In this document: piece after piece, positions 45,030-55,299 of the stretch
Layout of the letters: the number at the start of each line of letters is the position of its first letter
Position numbering within the stretch: position 1 is the stretch's first letter
NCBI GenBank assembly: GCA_019309145.1
Contig: JAFDGR010000004.1
Location: forward strand, 1-64,000
Direction of reading: 5' to 3'
Origin: Deltaproteobacteria bacterium
GTDB lineage: Bacteria > Desulfobacterota > DSM-4660 > Desulfatiglandales > Desulfatiglandaceae
Length of the DNA: 64,000 nucleotides
Position numbers and translations under genes: made by a program
The notes under the pieces: generated by a model
The model's database searches: none
Seen by the model: only the letters and a program-made list of their open reading frames with translations
What the model was told of the DNA's origin: nothing

Positions 45030-46560
45030 CGGCTTTCTCCTTTTCTCCATTCTCTTGAAAGGCGGTTTCAGCGGCACGCTCCGCGGCGCTCGAGGCCTGT
45101 GCTACGGATTCAGGAACATCCATGGGTGATTCCGCGCACCCGCACACGAAGACGCCTGGAGTCGTGGTATCCACCGGGGAAAGGGGGCTTGTCTTGACAA
45201 ACTGGTAGTCATCAAGCTCGAAACCCACAACCCTGGAAAGCTCGACGATACCCTTGGACGGCGCACAGGCAGTGGCCAGGATCACCATTTCAAACTCCTC
45301 GGCCTTCACTTTCCTCTCCCGTGTGTCTTCGTAAACGACCACCGGGTTATGATTGGGTCCCTCGGTAATTTCAGCCACCCTTCCGCGAACATACGTGATC
45401 CCCGATTGATTGCCGCCCCGGATCTTATACTCTTCGAAACCCTTTCCAACGGCACGGATATCCATCCCGAAGATAGTGGACGTGGTTTCCGGTTCGTGCT
45501 CGTTGGCAATGATCGCCTCCTTGATGGAGTGCATACAGCAGTACCCGGAGCAGAAGGGATAAAATCGAAAGTCCCGTGAGCCCACGCACTGGATAAAGGC
45601 AAGCTTTTTCGCCGGGGCAAAGGACTCCGCCTTTTTCTTCATGTCTTCCAGGGGTTCCACGATGGCCAGGTAAGCCTCGTATTTCTCAGCCCATTTCTTG
45701 TGGTCTTCATCATCGTATTCACCGGACTGAAATTTTCCGTAGAAGGTCTTTGAATCCTCGCCATGCTTTTCTTCGTACCGGGCCAGGGCCTTGGTGGATT
45801 TCTTTGCCTTCTTTTCCAATGCCTGGATTTCCGCTTCAACAGCCAGGTCTGAGGGCCTGTCCACGTGCCCGCCGGTCGGACCGCTGGCACTCAGGAGCCG
45901 TTCAAACTGGATAGCGGTCACCACATTGGGTATTTCCTGGAATCGGTATTCCGGGATCCGTGACGGGTCAAAGACATCGTATCCTATGGCCACAATAATG
46001 GAGGCAACGTCCAGCTCCAGGATCTGATCTTTCTGGTCAAAGTTGATGGCGTCAGCCTGGCAGGTCTTTGCGCAGATGCCGCATTTCTTGCCGTTTAACT
46101 GGCGGCAGTAGTCCGGATCAATCGTCCGGGTGGACGGGATTCCCTGGGCAAACAGGGGATAGATGGCTTTCCTTGTGCCCAATCCTTCCTCGTAGGCATC
46201 GGGAACGATTGTCGGACATGTCTCACTGCAGGCGCCGCACCCGGTGCACTTGTCCTCTTCAACATACCGTGCTTTCTTGCGTACCGTGACTTTGAAGTCG
46301 CCTGCCGCTCCCTCTACCTTTTCCACCTCGCTGTACGTCAGGAGATTTATGTTGGGATGTCGACCGACATCCAGCATCTTCGGCGAGAGTATTCAGATGG
46401 CACAATCGTTGGTGGGAAACGTCTTGTCCAACTGGGCCATCTTGCCGCCGATACTGGGGAGCTTTTCCACCAGGTGTACCTTGATCCCCATATCGGCGAG
46501 GTCAAGGGATGATTGCATCCCGGCGATTCCACCGCCAATCACGAGTATGTCCTTGCTCAC
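45022..46560 (-). CDS. hdrA: selenocysteine-containing HdrA
   Basis: A 512-residue HdrA when TGA 46395-46393 is read as Sec (codon 56). The N-terminus is [22 protein letters not shown]; the Sec lies in TNDCAIUILSPKM, where HdrA normally has Cys. A ferredoxin motif [12 protein letters not shown] and the CVGSRD/FCSGYCC segment follow. A charged helical insert of about 75 residues ([19 protein letters not shown] onward) separates two standard segments and is unusual. The GTG start at 46560 has GGAGG 8 nt before it; ATG 46599 is an alternative. Without Sec the gene would be called as two pieces. HdrA carries the bifurcating FAD in methanogens. Confidence 0.88.
46355..46372 (-). promoter_or_regulatory. 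candidate bacterial SECIS in hdrA
   Basis: Perfect 7-bp stem GGATGTC-GGTC-GACATCC on the coding strand with G at the start of the loop, 20 nt after the TGA at 46395-46393. Confidence 0.65.
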
Positions 46561-46602
46561 AATGTTTTCCTCCGCTTTATGAATACCGAACCGGGGCATG
46601 CC

Positions 46603-47721
46603 TTATTTCATACGTTCCGCCACCAGGTCATACAGATCGTCAATTTCCATTTTTAGGTCAAAGGCCGATTTTGCACACCGGAAGTGGATCTGGCACTTGG
46701 GGCATGCCGTGATAAGGGTTCCCGCACCGGTGCCGCCCGCTTCGTTCAACCGCTGAATCTGGATTTCTTTGGAACAACTGGAGCAATTCATCCAGCCGCT
46801 GGTTCCGCAGCAGACCGCGTTTTCACGGGAGCGGGGCATTTCGACCAGTTCAACGCCGGGCAGGGCTTTCAAGATATCCCGGGGGGCATCGTAGATGCCG
46901 CTGAGCCGCCCCAGCCTGCACGGATCGTGATAGGTCACCTTTTTTTCCGATTCCTCGAACTCCACGGCCCCCTCCTGGATTTTTTCTGAAAGAAAGTCCA
47001 GGATATGGACCGGTTCGAATCCAAGCTCACCGAAATACTCGGGATAAATGTTTTTGAAGGTGTAGTACCCTTCCGGGCAACTGAAAACAACCCGTTTCGC
47101 GCCTGTATTCCTGATAATATCGATGTTCAATTGGGCCAGCTTTTTGAAGGTTTCTTCATCGCCGTTCCAGAGGGCGTCGTGGCCGCAGCATCGTTCATCA
47201 TTGCTCACCACCGGTTCAATACCGCACCCGTTCAGAATCTTCAGAACGTTCCGGGCGTTCTGGACGGAGCCTGCATCAATATCCCTGAAAATAACGTCGA
47301 AGTAAGGCCTGCACCCCACGAAGTAGAAGATATCTCCTTTTTCAACCGTCTTTCCGTCCTCGATCCAGAACGTCCTCTGCTGCGTGATGTCCTTGGTCTG
47401 GATGGCCCAGATACTGTGGAGCATCCCGTTGTGGGTTTGCATGCCGTCAAGTCCTGCGGCACGGGCCTCCCCTCTGATAAGGCGGATGAATTCCGGGAAG
47501 TTAATGTTGGCAGGGCACCGCACGCTGCACTGGGCACAGGTCAGGCAGTTCCAGATGGTGTCATCGGAGACCTCTTCCAGGCCGTAAAGCGACCGTTCGA
47601 TAATCTGCCTTGGCGAAAAATCAGGAAAGACCCTTGCCACGGGACAGCTCCCGGTGCAAACACCGCAGTCAAGACAGTAATAGGTCTGGGTCATATCAAT
47701 CAATTCAGGAATAGCAGTCAT
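46603..47721 (-). CDS. HdrD-like (HdrC-HdrB fusion) iron-sulfur protein
   Basis: A 372-residue protein combining an HdrC part and an HdrB part. Two ferredoxin clusters (CLDCGVCTGSCP at about 16-27, CLTCAQCSVRCP at about 59-70) are followed by two CCG domains (VGCRP, RCCGHDALW; then DPCRLGRLSG, CCGTSGWMNCSSC, CPKCQIHF). HdrD-type proteins reduce disulfides with noncubane clusters. In this operon it is the only candidate disulfide/thiol active subunit. AGGT lies before the ATG. It sits between the two HdrA/MvhD blocks. Confidence 0.9.
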   Translation of the reverse strand: MTAIPELIDMTQTYYCLDCGVCTGSCPVARVFPDFSPRQIIERSLYGLEEVSDDTIWNCLTCAQCSVRCPANINFPEFIRLIRGEARAAGLDGMQTHNGMLHSIWAIQTKDITQQRTFWIEDGKTVEKGDIFYFVGCRPYFDVIFRDIDAGSVQNARNVLKILNGCGIEPVVSNDERCCGHDALWNGDEETFKKLAQLNIDIIRNTGAKRVVFSCPEGYYTFKNIYPEYFGELGFEPVHILDFLSEKIQEGAVEFEESEKKVTYHDPCRLGRLSGIYDAPRDILKALPGVELVEMPRSRENAVCCGTSGWMNCSSCSKEIQIQRLNEAGGTGAGTLITACPKCQIHFRCAKSAFDLKMEIDDLYDLVAERMK

Positions 47722-47747
47722 TACAAACCTCGAAATGTCGGCGTTTC

Positions 47748-48167
47748 TCAGGCCGCCTGTCTCAGGGTGGACGGTCCAAGAGCCTTGATTTTTTCAGTAA
47801 AAGAGGTGGCCAGTTCCGCGAAACGTGTCCCTTCAGCGGAGGAAACCCACTCCAGGCTCAGCCTGTCCAGGTTAATGCCGAGAACCTTTACCAGTTCCTG
47901 GGTCATTTGAAACATCCTTTCGGCCTTTACATTACCGTCCAGGTAATGACAATCGCCGATGTGTCACCCGGCCACCATCACGCCGTCGGCCCCCATTTGA
48001 AAGGCCTTGAGGATGAAGTTGGGATTCACGCGGCCGGAGCACATGACCCGGATGAGTTCCACATTGGGTGGATACTGAAACCGGCTCACGCCTGCCAGGT
48101 CGGCTGCTGAATACGCGCACCAGTTGCAGGCGAATATAACAATCTTGGGACTGAATTCTTCTCCCAT
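47748..48167 (-). CDS. mvhD: selenocysteine-containing MvhD
   Basis: A 139-residue MvhD when TGA 47966-47964 is read as Sec (codon 68). The first motif has Cys ([16 protein letters not shown]14 and C17), the middle VMCSGRV has C43, and the second motif is VAGUHIGDCHY, with Sec where relatives have Cys. The reading continues 71 residues to a natural end, the full MvhD length of about 140. A SECIS-like hairpin at 47948-47930 lies 15 nt after the TGA. AAGGAG precedes the ATG. MvhD bridges hydrogenase or another donor to HdrA. Confidence 0.92.
47930..47948 (-). promoter_or_regulatory. candidate bacterial SECIS in mvhD
   Basis: Perfect 7-bp stem CATTACC-TGGAC-GGTAATG with GG in the loop, 15 nt after the TGA. 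It has the canonical distance and size for a bacterial selenocysteine insertion element. Confidence 0.75.
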
Positions 48168-48185
48168 ATCGACTCCTTCCTTTCC

Positions 48186-51100
48186 CTAGCCCGAGAATGC
48201 AGCTTCTACCATGGTAAGTATTTCCTGGTCATCAAAATGAAAAACCGATGCCGCGCCGGTGGGGCAGGCGACGGCGCAGGCCCCGCACCCCTTGCAGAGC
48301 GCCTCGTGCACAAAAGCCACTGTTTTCCCCGCTTCCTTTTCCTGCAAAACCACCGCATTGTACGGACAGACCTCCACGCATTTCCCACATCCCCTGCAGA
48401 GGATTTCATTCACATGAGAAACAACGCCTTCAGCTGTAATCTCATCCTGCGCGAGTGCTACAGAAGCCCTGGAGGCCGCGGCCTTGGCCTGGGCGATACT
48501 CTCTTCAATAGGTTTTGGGTAATGGGCCATGCCGGCAAGGAAGATCCCGTCCGTCGCAAAATCAACCGGGCGCAGCTTGGCGTGTGCTTCCATGAAAAAT
48601 CCATCCTCGTTCAGGGGGAGCTTGTACATTTGCGCAAGGGATTCATTGTCCCGGGGCACGATGGCGGCCGCGAGGACCAGGAGGTCTGCGCCAATCTTCA
48701 TATCCCGTCCAAGGATATGATCCCTGGCTGTCACGAAGATGTTTTCACCTTCCTTTTCCACCTTCGGTTTTTCATCAAATGAGTAGCGAATAAAGATAAC
48801 ACCCTGTTTCCTGGCTTCCCGGTACAGGGCCTCACGTTCCCCATATGTCCGAATGTCCCGGTAGAGGACATAGATATCCATGTCAGGGTTCAATTCCTTG
48901 AGTTCGAGGGCGGACTTCATGGTATGGGTACAGCAAACCTTGGAACAATAAGGCCTGTCCGGTTCTCTGGACCCGACGCACTGGATGAAGACGGCAGATC
49001 CCGCTCCTTTGACAGCCGGATCGCCCCGCCTGAGGGCATCGTCCAGGCCAAGATGTGTCATAATTCTGTTATCCTGGCCGAAGAGGTACTCGGTAGGCTG
49101 GTATTCTTCAGCGCCCACAGCAACCACTATGGCCCCATGCTCAATGGTTTTCTCGGAACCGTTGTGTGAAATGGTTGTTTCGAAGTTGCCTACAAAGCCA
49201 CTTGCCTCTTTCACCGTCCCACCGGTATAGACATCGATCCGGGGGTGATTTGTTACTGCTTCCACCATCTCCTTTATGTTGGCCGCAATATCTTCACCAC
49301 GCCAGGTTTGCAAGAGCCTGCGGGCGTTGCCCCCCAGTTCGTCAGATTGTTCCACCAGATGGGTGTGAAATCCCTGGTCGGCAAGGCCCAGGGCCGCGGT
49401 CATGCCTGAAATACCTCCGCCAATTACCAGGGCGTCGTGATTGACCGGGATAGAAGGCTGGGGAAGGGGCTGGATCAAATTGGCCCGTGCTATGGCCATC
49501 CGCACAAGGTCCTTTGCCTTTTCGGTAGCTTTCTCCTTTTCCTTGGAATGGACCCAGGAGCACTGGTTCCGGATGTTGGCCATTTCAAAGAGGTACTTGT
49601 TCAGGCCCGCATCCCGCAGTGTCTCCTGGAACAGGGGTTCGTGGGTCCGGGGAGTGCAGGCGGCCACCACGACCCGTGTCAGGTTTTCCCGTTTGATTGC
49701 CTCTTTCATCCTGTCCTGGGTGTCCTGGGAGCAGGTAAAGAGGTTTTCTTCCACGTACGTAACACCCGGCAGGCCTCTCGCGTATTCCGCGACGCCGGGG
49801 ACATCCACGATTCCGCCGATATTGGTCCCGCAATTGCACACAAAGACACCGATACGGGCTCCTTCTTCCGCCACATCTATTTCTTCGGGATAGGTCTTCG
49901 TCTTGACCATGCTGCCCCTTGCTTCTGACAACTCGGCCCCTGCATCACAGGCGGCAGCACTTGCTTCCATAACTGAATAAGGAATATCTTTCGGCTCCTG
50001 AAAGGCGCCGCAGACGTATATGCCCTCCCGGGATGTTTCCACGGGGTTGAACACACTGGTCTGGACAAAGGAATCCTCATCCATTTCGATCTCCAGGCGT
50101 TGAGCCATATCCAGGAGTTCTTGTGGTGTTTCAAGGCCAACTGAAAGGACGATCATGTTAAAGGTTTCGGTCTGCATATCACCGTTTTCATCGGCATAGC
50201 GGATGATGAGATCATGGGTTTCAGGATTCTCACCGATACTATGAATCCTGGAGCGAATGAACCGGACTCCCTGCTCTTCTTTCGCGCGGTCATAGTATCG
50301 CTCAAAATCTTTGCCGTAGGTCCTCATATCCATAAAGAATATGGCTGTGTCCACGTCATGATCCGCATGTTCTTTGGCAACCACGGCCTCTTTTATGGCA
50401 TACATACAGCAGACCGATGAACAATACGCATGATCACAGGTGTTTATATCCCGAGAACCCACACACTGGAAAAAGGCGATTTTCTGGGGTTCCTTTTGAT
50501 CGGAGGGTCTCTTGAGATGCCCCATGTAAGGGCCGGTCGCACTCAGAATTCGCTCGAATTCCATGCTCGTGACCACATTGAGGTAATGTCCATACTGGTA
50601 CGTCTCGTACCTGCCTGGGTCAAAGGGCTCAAACCCGGGTGCCAGGATAACAGAGCCCACATTGATAGAGAGGACTTCCTCTTTTTGGGCGTGTGTCTCC
50701 AGGGTAACTGCCTGGGCCTTGCAGGCCTTTACGCACTCGTAACATTCGCAGCAACCGCCGCAATTGAGGCACCGGGCTGCTTCCTTTTTCCCGGTCTCCT
50801 CGTCCACGAGAAGGTTGACTTCTTTGAACCCTGAAAATCTTTCCTCCACCGGCAAAGTAGGCACTTTCATGCGGTGCATGGTCGGTTCATCGTCGGGAAT
50901 TTCCAACCAATTCGTCCCCACCGGGGGCTCTTCCTGCCATTCTGAGGGGAGTTCTTCACCTTGGAGATACTTGGCCATGTATCTGGCGGCCCTTTTCCCT
51001 CCATCCACCGCTTCAATGACCGTGGCAGGACCGGTTATCGCATCACCGGCCGCAAAGATTCCCGGTATATTTGTCTGCAGGGTCTCCGGGTTTACTTTCA

Positions 51101-52643
51101 GGAGGTGCCATTTCGAAACTTCAATGTCTGTTTTTTCTCCGAGGAAATCAAGGTCGGGTTCCTGTCCGATAGCCGGGATAATATGCTCCGCCTCCACAAA
51201 AAATTCGGAACCTTCGACAGGAATGGGCTTGCGCCGCCCGGTGGTATCCGGTTCCGTCAGGCGTGTGCGAATGCACTCAATACCTTTTGTTTTTCCATTT
51301 TCATCTACAATATTGAGCGGTGCTACCAGGAAATGAATCTTGACGCCCTCTTTTTCCGCCTCTTCTATTTCTTCCGGCTCGGCCAGCATCTCCGTGCGGG
51401 AACGCCGATAAATGATGTGGGCTTCATCAGCACCCAGTCGAAGGGCCACACGGGCACCGTCCAGTGCGGAATGGCCTCCGCCGATAATAACCGCCTTTCC
51501 TTCAATTTTTTTCAGATTTCCTAAATGGACTTCTCTCAGGAAAGACGTTACATCACGGACTCCTTCAGATTCTTCTCCCCGTATGCGGAGCCTCAGACCC
51601 TTCCAGGCCCCGGGCCCCAGAAAAATTGCCTTGGCCCCGTGTTTCTGAAGTTCCTCGATCGTGATATCCCTGCCGACGGCTGTATTCGTAAATATCTCGA
51701 TACCGTATCTCTTGAGATTCTCTATTTCATTGTCCAGTACTGCTCGGGGAAGACGGTGCTCCGGGATGCCATATCGCATCATGCCGCCGGCCTCAGGCAT
51801 TGCCTCGTAAATACTGACCTTATATCCTTGAAGAGCGAGAAAATACGCTGCGGAAAGACCTGCCGGACCTGATCCTACAATAGCAACCTTTTCCTCTTTC
51901 GCCTCTCTTTCCGGTACCGGAATATCACTCAAATTCGTGTGATCGGCCGCCACCCTTTTGAGTTCCCGTATGGCAATCGGTTCATCCACCTCACCACGGC
52001 GGCAGCTTTTCTCGCAGGGATGCGGGCAGACCCGTCCCAGCACACCGGGCAGAGGCAGGTCTCTCATGATGATTTCGGTGGCCTCCCGGTACTTGCCTTC
52101 TTTGACCATCTGCACATAGCCCTGGACATTAATGTTGGCAGGACAGGCCATCCTGCAAGGGGCTTTGTCCAACTTTTCAATGGCGAAAGAACCGGGAATT
52201 GCCTGCGCATATGGTTTATAGGTAGCTTTTCGGATGGCGAGCCCGGTGTCATACTCGCTGGGCCGCACAACCGGACAGACTTCGGCGCAGTCACCGCACG
52301 CAGTACATGCATCAGGGTCTATATATCGCGGCCTTTTTCGAAGGCTTACCTGGAAGTTCCCTTTTTCCCCCTGGATATCTTCCACATTCGCGCAGGTATG
52401 GAGCTCAATGTTGATATGCCGGCCGACCTCGACCAGTTTCGGGGAGATAATTCACATGGCACAGTCATTGGTGGGGAAGGTCTTATCGAGCTGCGACATG
52501 ACCCCGCCGATCGCCGGTGTTTTTTCCACCAGGTGGACAAGAAAACCGGAATCCGCCAAATCGAGTGCCGCCTGCATGCCGGCAATCCCGCCGCCGACCA
52601 CCATCACTGATCCTTGAACATTCTTGGGTGCTTCTGCCTTCAT
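48186..52643 (-). CDS. hdrA: giant selenocysteine HdrA-GltD-HdrA fusion
   Basis: A 1485-residue protein when TGA 52454-52452 is read as Sec (codon 64, in TNDCAMUIISPKL). Order: HdrA FAD N-terminus ([17 protein letters not shown]), ferredoxin [12 protein letters not shown] (about 112), a GltD/NfnB-like module (about 150-600: [40 protein letters not shown]), an HdrA middle part with [17 protein letters not shown] and CVGSRD, then a second HdrA from about 885 ([35 protein letters not shown]) ending in two ferredoxins ([24 protein letters not shown]). It would bind several flavins, many clusters and NAD(P). GAGGAG precedes the ATG. First gene of the operon. Confidence 0.88.
52419..52436 (-). promoter_or_regulatory. 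candidate bacterial SECIS in the HdrA fusion gene
   Basis: Stem CTGGTCG-AGGT-CGGCCGG (7 bp including two G-U pairs) with GG in the loop, 15 nt after the TGA at 52454-52452. Confidence 0.6.
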
Positions 52644-53030
52644 TACTGGCTCCTCAATATTCCTGAAACAAAATGTTCGCTCCGTGTATGCTGGAAATAT
52701 ACCCTTTGCTTCTTATCACTTTCTCTTTTTCTAGCTGGTACCTTTACTCGCTTTCTGATGCAGGCCCTGTCACACCCATCAAAATTGATGGGCTTCGTAA
52801 GAAATCCAGGGGCGGGAGTCCTCACGAATTTTACAAAACCGTGACTATACCAAAGAAACCGCCGTTCTCAGCATCATCAGATACCAGACGTGAAAAAAGT
52901 CACAAGATATCCCTATATAGAAAATGGAGCCTTTTTGTCAAGAGGTATTTCCGGAATTTGTTCTGGATTTTATTTCTTGATCCCCCATATATTTTGTGTT
53001 GTAATTACAGAAAAATGAATCCCTAACATA
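52644..53030. promoter_or_regulatory. divergent control region between the Hdr operon and the sensor kinase
   Basis: Two back-to-back promoters are visible. Minus strand, for the Hdr operon: TTGACA (52941-52936), 16 bp, TATATA (52919-52914), giving a leader of about 265 nt. Plus strand, for the kinase: TTGATC (52977-52982), 17 bp, TGTAAT (53000-53005). In the long Hdr leader lies a palindrome CCCATCAA-AA-TTGATGGG (52775-52792). No sigma-54 promoter was found on either strand here. Confidence 0.55.
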
Positions 53031-55265
53031 GTGAAAATAAGGCACACTTCAGATCCCCTATTGGCGTCGGGAAGAGATTTACAAACACGCCTGTTCCCGG
53101 GTTATGGAATCCTGCCGGTTTTTCAGACTCGTATTTCCTATGAATGGATGTATCGACAATCTCAAGCTATGACCACCGAAAAAAACTTCCAAAAACAGAA
53201 AGATTATCAAGCCCTTATCCAGAGTGTTACGGATTATGTGGTAGCCATCAACAGGAATTACCGCATTATTATGGCAAACGAGCTTTTTAAGAATCAGTTT
53301 GGGGTGCATCCTGGAGGCTTCTGTTTCAGGGGCTGGAAAAATAGAGAAACAAAATGCGAAAACTGCTTGGTAGAAAAATCCTTTCGCGATGGGCAAAATC
53401 ATTCGAATGAAGACACCGTTATTATGAAGGACGGGAGAGTAGCCCACATGCTGATAAAGTCCACGCCCGTGAAAGATGAAAACGGCGATATCTCCTATGT
53501 CTTGGAAACAGCAACGGATATCACAGAAAAGAAAAGGCTCGAAAATGAATTGAATAAGCTGACCGGCGATCTGGAGCACATTGTGGGGGACCGGTTGCAA
53601 AATTTGCAGAAATCAGAAGAACGGTATCGAACAATGTTTGAACGTTCACGGGATGCCATCCTTCTTACTGATGCTGCGGGAAATATTCTTGAAATCAACC
53701 AGGCTGGGGTTGAGATATTTGGTTACAGGAATAAGGAAGAATTGAGAGCGGAAAAAACGGCCAGAGACCTTTTTCAAGACCGGGAAGCGCTTCGCAGGTT
53801 CAGGAGAGAGATTTTTCGAGAAGGTTTTGTGACAGAATTCGAGGCGAAACTTACTGGAAAAGGGAACAGGGCGTTTGATGCGGCTATCACGTGCAATGTC
53901 ATGATCTTGGAAGAAATGGGGAAGGTTACCGGTTATGTGATGATCATCAGAGATGTCACTCAGAGGAACCAGTACCAGAAAAAAGTTGAGCAGCAAAATA
54001 CACAACTTGCCATCCTCAATGCTATTTCCACCACGGTAAGCAGCAGTCTCGATCTTCATGAGTTACTGAAATCGGTGTTGGAAAAGATCCTGGAAATTCT
54101 TGAATCAGACTCTGTCAGAATATATCTCCTTGAAAAGGCTAAGAAAAAACTTGTCCTGGTCGCCCACAAAGGCCTTTCGGAAACCTTTATCCAGGAACAC
54201 CACATACAGGCACGAAACGTTGGGGACGGAATGCTTGGCCAGACGGTGAAAAACGCCGAGCCAAAGGTCGTCAATAACCTTCAGCGCTCAAAAGACAGGT
54301 ATGTGGATTTACTTTTAAAGGAAGGCCTCAAATCTACGGCCTATATCCCGTTGCTTTCCAGGGAGGGGCCGGTCGGCATCATGGCCGTATCCAGTTTAAG
54401 CCCTTTCAGGTATTCACCTGACTATGTGGCATTTTTGTCAGGGGTTGGGAACCAGATCGGAATAGCAGTACACAACGCCCATCTCTATGAAAATCTGAAA
54501 AAGGCCTATAAAGATCTGAAGGATACCCAGGATCAGCTTATTCGCACGGAAAAACTGGCTTCGCTGGGAAAGCTGGCCGCCACCATCGCCCATGAAATCA
54601 ATAATCCACTTGCGGCGGTTTTGAACTATATTCGGCTCATGATAAAACTCACGGCACGGGGTCGTTTTAATGCAGCAAAACTTGATGATATCACGAGATA
54701 TTTATCCACCATGGAATCAGAAACCGCCAGATGCGGTGAAATCGTCAAGAATCTCCTCGCCTTTTCACGTCAGTCCAGGATGACCATGGCGAATCATAAC
54801 ATCAGGGAAATCATCGATAAAACAGTGGCGCTCATTTCCCATGATCTGGGGCTGAAGGAAATCAGCGTTGTCAAAAACCTGCAGGAAAATTTGCCCCCTG
54901 TTTTTTGTGACTTCAGGCAAATTCAACAGGTTCTGTTAAATCTCTTGAGTAATGCTTCTGAGGCTATGACCAATGGCGGGACCCTCACGATATCGGCAAA
55001 GGGCCAGGAGGATGAGGAGTTCCTGGAAATCTGTGTTTCTGATACCGGTTGTGGTATTCCTGAAGATCTCCTGGATAATATCTTCGAACCCTTTTTTACC
55101 ACCAAGGAAGAAGGGAAAGGGGTGGGTCTTGGTTTATCAGTGGTCTATGGTATTATTGCCCGCCATAACGGTTCCATTGAGGTGAAAAGTGAGCCTGGAA
55201 AGGGGACTTCATTCAGGGTGCTGCTCCCCTTCAGCCAAGAGGGCTTGGAAAATTTGAACACTTGA
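53031..55265 (+). CDS. cytoplasmic PAS-PAS-GAF sensor histidine kinase
   Basis: A 744-residue soluble kinase. PAS1 covers about 58-165 and includes a Cys-rich loop ([17 protein letters not shown]) that could bind a metal, cluster or heme. PAS2 covers about 195-310, GAF about 335-490, HisKA about 510-580 (H521 in [11 protein letters not shown]) and HATPase about 620-735 ([26 protein letters not shown]). The start is uncertain: GTG 53031 gives the longest form without a clear ribosome site, while ATG 53148 or 53169 would remove the first 39-46 residues. It precedes its regulator by 34 bp and is divergent from the Hdr operon. Confidence 0.9.
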   Translation: MKIRHTSDPLLASGRDLQTRLFPGYGILPVFQTRISYEWMYRQSQAMTTEKNFQKQKDYQALIQSVTDYVVAINRNYRIIMANELFKNQFGVHPGGFCFRGWKNRETKCENCLVEKSFRDGQNHSNEDTVIMKDGRVAHMLIKSTPVKDENGDISYVLETATDITEKKRLENELNKLTGDLEHIVGDRLQNLQKSEERYRTMFERSRDAILLTDAAGNILEINQAGVEIFGYRNKEELRAEKTARDLFQDREALRRFRREIFREGFVTEFEAKLTGKGNRAFDAAITCNVMILEEMGKVTGYVMIIRDVTQRNQYQKKVEQQNTQLAILNAISTTVSSSLDLHELLKSVLEKILEILESDSVRIYLLEKAKKKLVLVAHKGLSETFIQEHHIQARNVGDGMLGQTVKNAEPKVVNNLQRSKDRYVDLLLKEGLKSTAYIPLLSREGPVGIMAVSSLSPFRYSPDYVAFLSGVGNQIGIAVHNAHLYENLKKAYKDLKDTQDQLIRTEKLASLGKLAATIAHEINNPLAAVLNYIRLMIKLTARGRFNAAKLDDITRYLSTMESETARCGEIVKNLLAFSRQSRMTMANHNIREIIDKTVALISHDLGLKEISVVKNLQENLPPVFCDFRQIQQVLLNLLSNASEAMTNGGTLTISAKGQEDEEFLEICVSDTGCGIPEDLLDNIFEPFFTTKEEGKGVGLGLSVVYGIIARHNGSIEVKSEPGKGTSFRVLLPFSQEGLENLNT

Positions 55266-55299
55266 AACATAGCCCATACACAATGGGAGGGCGCATAAC

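Noticed and set aside
43194-52454. The four in-frame TGA codons as nonsense mutations or sequencing errors
   Set aside because: All four fall on conserved Cys columns, are single, keep the reading frame, and have small hairpins in the right place; random damage would not do this.
52752-52775. Sigma-54 promoter (TGTGAC-N5-CTGCA, minus strand) for the Hdr operon
   Set aside because: It lacks the essential GG of the -24 element.
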